Part shown: in pieces, positions 14,978 to 22,701 of the stretch
Layout of the letters: every line of letters begins with the position of its first letter
How positions within the stretch are numbered: position 1 is the first letter of the stretch
Source: a virus
Direction: 5' to 3' (one strand)
Virus record (IMG/VR): IMGVR_UViG_3300032323_003558
Location: 1-25,798 of that record
DNA length: 25,798 nucleotides
Notes under the pieces: model-generated
The model's database searches: none
Told to the model about the DNA's origin: nothing
The model's input: the letters and a program-made list of their open reading frames with translations, nothing else
Made by a program: the position numbers and the translations under genes

Positions 14978-17900
14978 ACGCACTAGCGCCAGGGAGAGGA
15001 TCATCCCTGTTTAGTATGCGGATCGGGATGTAGATGAACTCGATCGCCTTTTCAGGCTTGATCGCGATATCGATCCACAGCTCGTTCCTATCTATCCTGT
15101 CAGGCGTGTTGTTGCTCTCATCGCACACTACCGCAAAGTCAAAAAGCGCGCGGAGCGTTACGAGGTTTTGCATAAACGCAACAAACGTCCCAGAAACGTT
15201 TTGCCGGGTCTGGGAGTCGTTTGGTTCAAACAGGAACGGCTTTGCAAGGATGTCCAGCTGGTACTTCAGGTAATTGATCAACCTTGCAACATTGATGCGA
15301 TCAAGCGCCGTTGCTACCGGATTGAGCGTCTTTTGTCCGTACACTACGAGACCACGTCCTGGTATAAATGCGATCGGATTGATCTTGTTGGTGTACATGA
15401 CATCACGCTGCCCCTCGTTAAGGATCACCGGAGTGAACTCTCCTTCAGAGTTGAGGTAGCCAACGCTGCTTACGCCGGTCACCAATCCGCGGTTGAACCC
15501 TGCCGGGGCAAACCACGGGAACGCGACCTGGTCGTTATATGCAATGGTGCGCAGGGCGATCATGCTGGCCGGGACCATTACCTCGTTGCCGTTAAGATCC
15601 GTGCCAAGACCCCAGGGATAATACAGGGCAGCGTAAGGAGTGCTGCTTGTAAGACCGTCTGCGCCGTTACCAGTGGTGTTATTGGCATTGTTGGCCCAGT
15701 TCACGAAGTCCGTGCCGGTCGGCGGAAGCGTTGCTGGTGTATCGGCAACTATGAACGCCACTTCCTTTTTATCAACGTTTAGGGTGATCATCTCGTCGAG
15801 GCACTCTACGTACCCGGGCGTCGCGATGAGGTTGAAGAACGTCTGTTCGGCACGTGCGTCCTCGTTGCCAGCAATGGCACCTTGCAGGCCACGTACCACC
15901 ACGATCCTCTGGGCATCGCTACCCATGTAGGGGCTACCGTCCGCCCTGTTTCCGCTTTCGGTAACCCAGCGATCCTTCCACGCAGCGCTCGGGAAGTAGT
16001 TCTTCCTATACACCTTAACGTTGTTGGTGCTGTATCTGGTATTAAACAGCATCATCCCGGCGGGATAGAGAAGCGCGTTCGGCGCATCAGGATCGACGGT
16101 GTTGCTGGTCACCATGTCGCTAGCAACCTCGCTGCCGCCTTCCAGGCACGTGGCATTTGGGCGCGCATCCGCAAATATCACACCCGCTGAAGTGGTCTGG
16201 TCCGTGTTGTCGACGTCCACCCATGACTGGGTCATGGCGTCGTACCTCTTGATAGCCGGATACATCGCCTGGCTGGTGTCGATCCATATGTCATAATCAA
16301 CCAGGGGTGCTAGCGTGCTTTGCGTGGTTGGCTCAACGCTGCTAAGGGTTGGGCCATTCGGGTCAGTGGCCGGGTACCTGTTCTTGTATCCCAACCACTG
16401 CGTGCCATCATTTACCATTATGTCGGCACGCAGGTTGCTATTGAACCACAGGGTCCCGTCGACCGGATCACCCTGCGGAGCGACTTGCGACGGGGTATAT
16501 GTCAGCGCTATCCACGAAGAGCCGTTCCACCTCTTGACAACATGGCTGGCCTCGGCTGGTGTCGTACCGTCGCTGTTGTACTGAACAAACACGCTGCCTA
16601 TTTGCTTTAGACCACCAAACGCCGAATCCGCCGCGGTTGTGCTAGAGTACATCGGCACGGTTCCGGTGTTAGGCTTGGTATTCAGGGAACGCCATACTCC
16701 TGCTGAGTATTCCTTGACCACGTAGTTGGCACCCTGATTGCCCGGTGTGGTGTTGATCCACACGTTGGTCGCTGCCGTGGACGCAACATCTGCCGGGACA
16801 GTAAGGCTAGGCGAGTAGCCCTGGTAAACCAATGCCCGTCCAAAGGTGGTTCCTGCCGCAATGCCTGCTACAGCAAGAGGGCCGAGATTGTTGTTGGTCG
16901 GATCACCGCGCAGGTCTTCCACCGTAAAGCTCGTGCCGTTTGAGTTGGTCAGCTTGAGCTTGTTATCAGCGGTCTTGCTTGCCACGATCGGGCCGTTGGG
17001 GAAGCTCACGGTGTTGATCTGTGTGATCAGCGCGTCGACGCTCACGGATCCCGTCGGTCCGGATGTTTCTGCGGGAACATGGACCACGACATAGCCGCTA
17101 CCGGCGTCAACCTTGAAGCTTACGCTCTGCAGGAAAGACGACGTGAGGTTGAAAGTCGCGCTCGATCCAGCACCGCCGGTTACCGAAACCGCACCGGTCG
17201 GGTACACCGTGTAGCTGCCCGCAACGCCGACCGTAACGGTGTTTATGCCCCATGTTAGGTCGATGGCGGCCGCCGAACCGGATCCGGTCGAAGAGCTCGG
17301 TGTCACCGGATTGGTCGGTATTGAAACTCCGGTGTACTGCCCGGCTTGCACCAGCGTCAGTCCGGTTATGGCATTGCTAGCGCTGGGGTTAACAGAGGTA
17401 ACCCTGAGCTTGACGTCGGTCGTATAGCTCGGACCGGAGAACGTTAGAACATCGTTCACCGCATATCCGGAGCCGCCGTTGTCAATTTCGAAGCTTACGA
17501 CCTTTAGGCTTGCAACGGCTAGCGTGGTTGCCGTTGTAAACGTTCCTCCGACAACCGTAAGGGCATTACCGACCAGGTAGTTCGTGCCTGCATTGACCAC
17601 GGTAGCTGACGCCGTTTGCAGCGTTGATGCCGGGAACGTCGGGTTCGACACGGTACCCGTTACCGAGCTCCAATATGTGTTGGTCGGTGCTAGACCGGCA
17701 TCGCTGAAAGGTGTTCCGGTGATACCAAGCTGATCGCTCACGTCGTTGATGTTTATGTCAGTGCCGTCGTAATTGGTGATGCGGAGGTAGTTAAGGCTGC
17801 CAACCGTGTGTACGCTGGCAACGGCGTTTGTTCCGCTTCCTCCGTTTAGCGCCGTGTTGATGGCCGCCACGAACCCTGCTAGGGTGCCGCCCGACGGTAC

Positions 17901-19058
17901 CGTAACGAGAAGGCTCGATCCGGTCCCTATCTTGACCCGACCCTGCTCGGTGGCAACGAATGCTGGGTTTTCCTGGCTTCCTGTGATGACACGGGGAACC
18001 GCTTCCCTCCATCCCCATCCCGGGTAGGTGTCGTCAGTGCTACCAACCTTGAACCACCAGCTGGCGCTACCGCCGCTGGTCGTCACGCTTATCTTTTCCC
18101 AGATTTCGTTGGTATATGCCCCGTTAGCGTCCTTGAGCGTGTTAACCGCAAAATCACCCGCGATGCCGAAGATCTGGCTCGGTAGTATGACGTTTTCCGG
18201 GATAGCCGTAAGACCGAGATCAGTTAGCACGCTTGGTGTGCTGCCCACCAGTGATATCGACGTGTTAACACCGGACGAAATAAGCCTGATGTTGTAAACA
18301 TCGCCGAACGTGCTGGCCGTCAATGAATACTTTTCAACCCTGCTGAATATGGACGCAGACACGTCCTGTATCGCAAGCGCCGCATTGCTGTTGATCTGGC
18401 TAACAACGGTTGCCAGGCTCATGCCCAGGGTTAGCGGAATGCTAACACCGTTAACCACCAATGATCCAGCCGCCGTGATGACCGCCGCCGAACCGCTGGC
18501 TATCTTTGGTGTGCTACGGCCTTGCACTATCCTTTCTAGGTTAGCATCGCTGTTGATCACCAATGGTGACCGGCTTTGCCAGCTAAAGGCCGGGTTCGGA
18601 TTGCCATTGCTCCTAAACAGTCCCCATGTGGTGCTTGATAGATCCAGCCAATGCTGCCCTGTAACGGCAGGTCCGGTGGGCGCGTTGCTGGTTGGCACCA
18701 GCTCGCCGAGGTCCACATCCGCTCGGATGGCGTATGCCTGGTTGGCTATGCCAAGATACTCGTAAAGGGTGAACAGGCCCAGCTCGTTCAGCTGGTTATC
18801 CTGCTGAACGCTGCCGCCGCTGCTGTAGAACACCGGATTGCCAAAGGTCTTAAGGGCGTCTCTCTGGCTCGTGATGAGATACAGTCTACCGGCGTTCTCG
18901 TCTCTCGTGCCCTCGGCAATGGCCGTCGTGCTACCTGGCTGTAGCTTGTTCTTTTTCGTTGCCAGCACTATGAGAGGTATGGTTCCGGGACCGGCTGGAC
19001 CATACTGACTCTCATCAGTCACTGTTACGGACACGCCTGGTGAACTTAAAATTGCCAT
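14976..19058 (-). CDS. Tail sheath protein (gp18-like), greatly enlarged
   Basis: 1360 aa, about twice T4 gp18 (659 aa). The N-terminus (SSPGVSVTVTDES) and the C-terminal 230 residues (NPIAFIPGRGLVVYGQKTL, ARLINYLKYQLD, then EFIYIPIRIL near the end) are typical of contractile sheath proteins; the C-terminal domain forms the inter-subunit weave. Between them lies a long threonine/serine/glycine-rich beta insertion. It has three modules resembling flagellin-hook IN repeats (about residues 186-283, 366-448, 644-733), GSGY-type turns at about 486-655, and four WxxT/W-type repeats at about 766-951. These would decorate the outside of the tail. A late promoter lies at 19091-19098 and the RBS is AGAGG before the ATG. 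Confidence 0.93.
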   Translation of the reverse strand: MAILSSPGVSVTVTDESQYGPAGPGTIPLIVLATKKNKLQPGSTTAIAEGTRDENAGRLYLITSQRDALKTFGNPVFYSSGGSVQQDNQLNELGLFTLYEYLGIANQAYAIRADVDLGELVPTSNAPTGPAVTGQHWLDLSSTTWGLFRSNGNPNPAFSWQSRSPLVINSDANLERIVQGRSTPKIASGSAAVITAAGSLVVNGVSIPLTLGMSLATVVSQINSNAALAIQDVSASIFSRVEKYSLTASTFGDVYNIRLISSGVNTSISLVGSTPSVLTDLGLTAIPENVILPSQIFGIAGDFAVNTLKDANGAYTNEIWEKISVTTSGGSASWWFKVGSTDDTYPGWGWREAVPRVITGSQENPAFVATEQGRVKIGTGSSLLVTVPSGGTLAGFVAAINTALNGGSGTNAVASVHTVGSLNYLRITNYDGTDININDVSDQLGITGTPFSDAGLAPTNTYWSSVTGTVSNPTFPASTLQTASATVVNAGTNYLVGNALTVVGGTFTTATTLAVASLKVVSFEIDNGGSGYAVNDVLTFSGPSYTTDVKLRVTSVNPSASNAITGLTLVQAGQYTGVSIPTNPVTPSSSTGSGSAAAIDLTWGINTVTVGVAGSYTVYPTGAVSVTGGAGSSATFNLTSSFLQSVSFKVDAGSGYVVVHVPAETSGPTGSVSVDALITQINTVSFPNGPIVASKTADNKLKLTNSNGTSFTVEDLRGDPTNNNLGPLAVAGIAAGTTFGRALVYQGYSPSLTVPADVASTAATNVWINTTPGNQGANYVVKEYSAGVWRSLNTKPNTGTVPMYSSTTAADSAFGGLKQIGSVFVQYNSDGTTPAEASHVVKRWNGSSWIALTYTPSQVAPQGDPVDGTLWFNSNLRADIMVNDGTQWLGYKNRYPATDPNGPTLSSVEPTTQSTLAPLVDYDIWIDTSQAMYPAIKRYDAMTQSWVDVDNTDQTTSAGVIFADARPNATCLEGGSEVASDMVTSNTVDPDAPNALLYPAGMMLFNTRYSTNNVKVYRKNYFPSAAWKDRWVTESGNRADGSPYMGSDAQRIVVVRGLQGAIAGNEDARAEQTFFNLIATPGYVECLDEMITLNVDKKEVAFIVADTPATLPPTGTDFVNWANNANNTTGNGADGLTSSTPYAALYYPWGLGTDLNGNEVMVPASMIALRTIAYNDQVAFPWFAPAGFNRGLVTGVSSVGYLNSEGEFTPVILNEGQRDVMYTNKINPIAFIPGRGLVVYGQKTLNPVATALDRINVARLINYLKYQLDILAKPFLFEPNDSQTRQNVSGTFVAFMQNLVTLRALFDFAVVCDESNNTPDRIDRNELWIDIAIKPEKAIEFIYIPIRILNRDDPLPGASA
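16195..16765 (-). repeat. Four-fold W/T-rich repeat within the sheath insertion
   Basis: Protein-level repeat at about residues 766-951. Each unit pairs a strand such as NVWINTT, GTLWFNS or DIWIDTS with a second strand such as KRWNGSSWIAL or KRYDAMTQSWV. The units are diverged at DNA level. Similar pairs (GDYFLRTD plus FRREANKWVRV) occur in the gp14-like protein, so this looks like a mobile surface module of the virion. Confidence 0.5.
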
Positions 19059-19090
19059 TTCTTACCTCTTTCGGATGGTGGTTTGCCTGA

Positions 19091-19098
19091 TATTTATC
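19091..19098 (-). promoter_or_regulatory. T4-type late promoter, GATAAATA, for the sheath gene
   Basis: The minus strand reads GATAAATA, 32 nt upstream of the sheath ATG, matching the NATAAATA core recognised by T4-type late sigma factors (gp55 type). A clear AGAGG ribosome-binding site lies between it and the ATG. It is the best promoter match I found in the window. Confidence 0.72.
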
Positions 19099-19176
19099 GC
19101 ATGCCACTTAAAACCAGCTTGATTTCAACTACCAGGTTCGTTGATGTACCACGCGCCTACATGGCATAATGCCAGC

Positions 19177-19773
19177 ATGCAAAAATTGGTTGGTATAGTT
19201 GGATTGATCGGAAGCGGTAAGGGCACGGCGGGAGACTTTCTGGTGGAAAAGCACGGGTATGTGCGCACCAGTTTTGCACATTCCCTAAAGGACGCCGTTT
19301 CTTCGATATTCGGATGGCCCCGGGATCTCTTGGAAGGAGATACCAAGGAAAGCCGCGTGTGGCGAGAGATCCCGGACGGTTTTTGGAGCTCCAAGATGGG
19401 GAAGCCAGTTACTCCTAGATGGGTCTTGCAGTACTTTGGCACGGACGTGATGAGAGATCATTTTGCCAAGGACGTATGGATTTGGAGCATAGAAAAACGC
19501 CTAGCGTCTGCACCGGGTCCGGTGGTGATAACCGACGTGCGATTCCCGAACGAGATCGATCTGATCAAAAGCCTCGGAGGCAAGCTGATCTGGGTTAGGC
19601 GCGGTCCCGAACCAGAGTGGCTGGCAACGGCATTGCATGACAAATCACTAATGCAAGAAACGGACGTGCATGCAAGCGAATGGTCGTGGATAGGCGAGCA
19701 CGACTACGATGTCATCTGGAACGACTCTGATATCGGCATGTTTTACAAGAAAATAGAAAGCAGCGTTCTTTGA
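19177..19773 (+). CDS. Deoxynucleoside monophosphate kinase (T4 gp1-like)
   Basis: 198 aa from the ATG at 19177. GLIGSGKGT at residues 9-17 is a P-loop, placed directly after the first strand as in phage dNMP kinases. TDVRFPNE and WVRR further on match the family's later core. The enzyme phosphorylates dNMPs with ATP to feed phage DNA synthesis in the cytoplasm. An alternative ATG at 19144 adds 11 residues and has a better-spaced AGG; I prefer 19177 because family members start a few residues before the P-loop. Divergent from the sheath gene; the stop overlaps the TTG start of the next gene. Confidence 0.85.
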   Translation: MQKLVGIVGLIGSGKGTAGDFLVEKHGYVRTSFAHSLKDAVSSIFGWPRDLLEGDTKESRVWREIPDGFWSSKMGKPVTPRWVLQYFGTDVMRDHFAKDVWIWSIEKRLASAPGPVVITDVRFPNEIDLIKSLGGKLIWVRRGPEPEWLATALHDKSLMQETDVHASEWSWIGEHDYDVIWNDSDIGMFYKKIESSVL

Positions 19774-20333
19774 CCAACATCTGTTTCAGCGGCGGAGCGG
19801 CCGGTTCTGACCATGCCTGGGGCATGATGGCGGTGGACAAGGGACATGAGCTTATCCACTTTACCTTTTCAGGGCACAAGGTAGTTGATACGCAGCATGC
19901 CAAGAGGTTGTCGTCCATGGAGCTGTCTGACGCCGACGCCGCGGTCGCACGCGCAGCCAAGAGCATGAGAAGAAGGTTTCCGAGCAAGACCGAGCACGTT
20001 AACAACCTTCTTCGGCGAAATTGGTTCCAGGTAAGATTTGCCGAACGGGTGTACGCCGTCGCTAATTTATTGCCCGACGATGCAGGAATACTGAAGATCT
20101 CTGGTGGGACGGCTTGGGCTTGCCAGATGTACGTTGATAGATGGTACGGCGGTCGAGATCTCGTGGAATGCGAGCTGTATTTCTATGACATGGTGTCGAA
20201 GAGATGGATGCAGTGGTGGGAAACATGGGTTGACATAGATCGCCCACCCATCCCCCACGGCCGTTATGCTGGCATAGGTAGCCGGGATATAACCGATGAC
20301 GGCATACGTGCTATCTTCGAAGCCTACGGATGA
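19770..20333 (+). CDS. SLOG-superfamily-like protein
   Basis: 187 aa. ICFSGGAAGSDHAWG (about 4-18) is the glycine-rich nucleotide-binding start seen in SLOG/DprA-like Rossmann proteins. NNLLRRNWFQVRFAERVYAV follows in the middle, GGTAWACQM later, and a GIGSRD motif near the end. I recall proteins of this shape in T4-like phages, function unknown; nucleotide-derived ligand binding is expected for the fold. The start is a TTG whose TTGA overlaps the dNMP kinase stop; the first internal ATG would remove the glycine-rich loop. It converges on the PTH2 gene with a 10-nt overlap. Confidence 0.65.
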   Translation: MTNICFSGGAAGSDHAWGMMAVDKGHELIHFTFSGHKVVDTQHAKRLSSMELSDADAAVARAAKSMRRRFPSKTEHVNNLLRRNWFQVRFAERVYAVANLLPDDAGILKISGGTAWACQMYVDRWYGGRDLVECELYFYDMVSKRWMQWWETWVDIDRPPIPHGRYAGIGSRDITDDGIRAIFEAYG

Positions 20334-20812
20334 AGGTCAAGCCCCTCGAACAAGCCACGGAAACGGACGTCGTTTCGATCCCCAACGAACCACGCACAGG
20401 TGACCTCCTCTCGGACCATAAGCACCTTGCCGTTGGTTAGGTGCTTAACGACCTTGGTGGTGTCAGTTTGCGGGATCAGGCCGGCTATCTCCGTGTTTTC
20501 CACGAAGAACGGATAGCTTGGGTCAACCACGGTGTTGAACACTACCACGTCCTCACCGGTCGCATCAGCCATCTGCCCTCGCTGGATGATGTCATCCAGG
20601 GTTGCACCCAGCACCAGCGTGGTGTTGAAATACACCGCACCCTGCTGGATGCCATCCTTGATGTAGTCCTGGACCAGCTGCCGCTTGCCATGCTTGGCCA
20701 TCATCTGGACACCAGCATGGTGGACCTGGGCAGCGGCCTTTCCGGGATTCATGCTGGGCAGGTCCGTCCTCAGCAGGACATAAACGACCAATTCTCGTTG
20801 AGTATCTTCCAT
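20324..20812 (-). CDS. Peptidyl-tRNA hydrolase, PTH2 type
   Basis: 162 aa. LVVYVLLRTDLPSMNPGKAA opens the protein and AAAQVHHA continues the PTH2 signature (GK-x-A-A-Q...HA). PTH2 enzymes release peptides from peptidyl-tRNA and are the archaeal/eukaryotic-type family, distinct from bacterial Pth. The ATG at 20812 is chosen for a strong GGAGG five bases upstream (20818-20822); the frame is open to 20863. A role in recycling host or phage tRNA during infection is inferred. The 3' end overlaps the SLOG-like gene convergently by 10 nt. Confidence 0.78.
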   Translation of the reverse strand: MEDTQRELVVYVLLRTDLPSMNPGKAAAQVHHAGVQMMAKHGKRQLVQDYIKDGIQQGAVYFNTTLVLGATLDDIIQRGQMADATGEDVVVFNTVVDPSYPFFVENTEIAGLIPQTDTTKVVKHLTNGKVLMVREEVTCAWFVGDRNDVRFRGLFEGLDLHP

Positions 20813-20884
20813 GCTATCCTCCGTGTTTGACGTTGACATAGCATGGAAGCTATCAGAGATCAACCGTTTATCTTCAAGGATGCT

Positions 20885-21787
20885 CTATAGTCCGAGGCTC
20901 TTGAGTGCATCCTTGGCCATCTTTATTCCTTCTTCAGCCGCCTTGGCATCTGGTCCAGCACTGGCGCCCTTTGGCAACACGCCCTCGCAGATCAGGGTAG
21001 CAATGATCGGGCTTATGGCAGATCCAACGGCTATGCCAACCCCAGCCGGTGTACCCCATAGATATGCGTTGCTGATGGTGGTATTGATGCAATTGGACAA
21101 CACATTGAAGGTTAGATTCTTGTTAACTTGGCCCTTGACGCCGGGTATCATGAACAGGCCTTCGTTGATGATGTAGGCAAGAGAACAGGAAAGTACCATG
21201 GTTTGCGCGGCAGTAACCTGCTTGCCACCTTGTGCTGCAAACCATGCCACCCATGTTGCACTAGCAGCGGTCGAGTTAATGGTGCCAGGATCAGCAGGTG
21301 CGGGCTTCGGAGTGAAATACATGACGATTCCGGTGGTCAGTGCCATGTTGAGCCCGATGCGGCAGGCGTTGGCGTCAAGCCATGCGTATGCATCCTCGGC
21401 ACCCTTGGCCACGGCCTCGGCGCCGTCCTTGAAGGCGTCGACCGCTATCTGCGATCCCTTCTTCCACTCGTCGCTGGTAACGTTGATCCCCTGCTTGGCG
21501 GCTTCCTCCGTGTTCTTGGCCACGGTATTAGCAACACTGGCTGTCACCGCTGCCGTGTTGTTGGCGAGGCTTACAGAGTAATTATAGGCATCCGTTGCTG
21601 CCTTGCTGACATCCTTGTAAGCGTCAGTGGCCGTGTTTTCCACGGTCTTGACCACGTCATTGGTGGTCTTCTCCACGGTCTTAACGACGTCAGTGGTGGT
21701 CTTCTCCACCGCCTTTCCTGCATCATTGAACGCTTTGTTGATGTCCTTGGTGCTGGGCATCTTGACCTTTGGCATTTTTATTCCCAT
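20885..21787 (-). CDS. Protein with LEA/synuclein-like 11-residue repeats and membrane segments
   Basis: 300 aa, not a recognised family. Residues about 16-70 (and more loosely to about 100) form tandem 11-residue units such as VEKTTTDVVKT, VEKTTNDVVKT, VENTATDAYKD and VSKAATDAYNY, an amphipathic hendecad pattern seen in LEA and apolipoprotein/synuclein-type membrane-binding helices. The second half has hydrophobic segments at about 142-157, 190-215 and 250-275 with glycines, like short membrane helices. No cleavable signal is obvious. RBS AAGGAG lies 7 nt before the ATG. Its place among structural genes suggests a virion or envelope-interacting protein, but this is inference. Confidence 0.72.
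   Translation of the reverse strand: MGIKMPKVKMPSTKDINKAFNDAGKAVEKTTTDVVKTVEKTTNDVVKTVENTATDAYKDVSKAATDAYNYSVSLANNTAAVTASVANTVAKNTEEAAKQGINVTSDEWKKGSQIAVDAFKDGAEAVAKGAEDAYAWLDANACRIGLNMALTTGIVMYFTPKPAPADPGTINSTAASATWVAWFAAQGGKQVTAAQTMVLSCSLAYIINEGLFMIPGVKGQVNKNLTFNVLSNCINTTISNAYLWGTPAGVGIAVGSAISPIIATLICEGVLPKGASAGPDAKAAEEGIKMAKDALKSLGL
21578..21709 (-). repeat. 33-bp tandem repeats encoding 11-residue units
   Basis: Four consecutive 33-bp units encode residues 27-70 of the membrane-associated protein. The first two units differ by only a few bases, with the later ones more diverged, which points to repeat expansion by slippage or unequal recombination. Confidence 0.75.
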
Positions 21788-21858
21788 TTGATTTCTCCTT
21801 GTTAAGGTTCAACGAGAAATATAATGCAGATCTGGAATAGGGCCCAAATTATGGATGA

Positions 21859-22611
21859 TCAGCCTATGACTATACCGGGCGGCGAGCTCAGATCAATGTA
21901 CAGATCCAGTTCTTTCTCAAGCTGCTCAAACATGGCCGTTGCCTCTTGCTTGAGGGCGTCGCCCTTGAGCGTGGTCCCTCCCTGCGGACCGATCATGGTG
22001 TTGAACTTGCTGTATGCCTCACCTAGCATTTGCTTGCACCAAGCCAGGGTATAGCTCCTCACCCATGGCCGGCTGTATGGGTCCTGTAGTATGTGATCGT
22101 CCGGTTTGACCTTCATGACCCACAGGAGCAACTGCTCGCCACCTGTAGGCTTTCGAACCAACTGTAGCTTTTTGGTAACAGGATCGAAGGTGTAGTTTAG
22201 GTTAGCACCAAACATCCTTCCTGCCTGCTTGAGATAGTCGTTGAACAGCTCGTATGTCAGGAGACCTGCCGTGTAGCCGCCGCCGGCGCCTGCCTGGAGA
22301 AGATACAGATTCGTGTATGCTAGCGAAAAGGGATCAAGGCTGGTCCCACCGCCAGTTTCTCCAAGACCTCTCCTGAATATCTGCCTTACCTGCACGACCT
22401 CATCGGGCAGTGTGTAAACGTTGGTTTCGTATAGAAGCCGCAGAAACATGTAGGCCTCCTCCATGGAGTTTCCTGCGCGCTGGCGATACCTGTCGAGCGC
22501 CAGATTGCAAGCCGTCTCGTAGTGCTCCGGGTCCAGCTCGATATCGATCATCTGGCCGCCTAGCATGAGGCGAACCTCGTTGATTAGCTGCTGTCGTAGC
22601 GGTGTTGCCAT
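21859..22611 (-). CDS. Putative neck/virion structural protein (gp13-like)
   Basis: 250 aa. The N-terminal pattern VRLMLGG...IDIELDPEHYETA, then LALDRYRQRAGN and YTLPDEVVQV, is one I associate with a conserved structural protein of environmental T4-like phages, commonly labelled neck protein. PYSRPWVRSYTLAWCKQMLG and GPQGG near the C-terminus support it. In T4, genes 13, 14 and 15 are adjacent and build the head-tail neck; here gp14- and gp15-like genes lie just across the divergent promoter region. The GGTAAATA promoter is 18 nt upstream of the ATG. Structural role fairly sure, the gp13 equivalence less so. Confidence 0.6.
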   Translation of the reverse strand: MATPLRQQLINEVRLMLGGQMIDIELDPEHYETACNLALDRYRQRAGNSMEEAYMFLRLLYETNVYTLPDEVVQVRQIFRRGLGETGGGTSLDPFSLAYTNLYLLQAGAGGGYTAGLLTYELFNDYLKQAGRMFGANLNYTFDPVTKKLQLVRKPTGGEQLLLWVMKVKPDDHILQDPYSRPWVRSYTLAWCKQMLGEAYSKFNTMIGPQGGTTLKGDALKQEATAMFEQLEKELDLYIDLSSPPGIVIG

Positions 22612-22629
22612 GTTTGGTCCTCTGTATCT

Positions 22630-22637
22630 TATTTACC
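22630..22637 (-). promoter_or_regulatory. Late promoter-like octamer GGTAAATA (gp13-like gene)
   Basis: The minus strand reads GGTAAATA, 18 nt before the ATG at 22611. It is mirrored on the plus strand 36 nt away by an identical octamer, making a divergent late promoter pair in the only gap between the two neck-gene units. Confidence 0.6.
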
Positions 22638-22673
22638 AGGTGGCCAAGTCAGCATCTACAACGATCAGGTTTT

Positions 22674-22681
22674 GGTAAATA
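22674..22681 (+). promoter_or_regulatory. Late promoter-like octamer GGTAAATA (gp14-like gene)
   Basis: The plus strand reads GGTAAATA, 20 nt before the ATG at 22702, followed by an AGGAG ribosome-binding site. Identical to the octamer on the opposite strand at 22630-22637. Confidence 0.62.
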
Positions 22682-22701
22682 TCACCATCTAGGAGATCGA
22701 C

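Noticed and set aside
15168-15782. 204-codon plus-strand frame inside the sheath gene
   Set aside because: It is antisense to a well-supported sheath coding region and its translation shows no domain pattern; a shadow of the real gene's codon bias.
19141-19176. Sigma-70-like promoter (TTGATG then CATAAT, 18-bp spacing) before the dNMP kinase gene
   Set aside because: Transcription would start at about the chosen ATG, and both boxes are weak matches; not enough to call.
20250-20333. Possible frameshift or truncated second domain at the end of the SLOG-like gene (GIGSRD motif followed soon by stop)
   Set aside because: The motif resembles the start of another DprA-like domain, but I recall phage proteins of this length ending similarly, and the stop sits neatly in a 10-nt convergent overlap.
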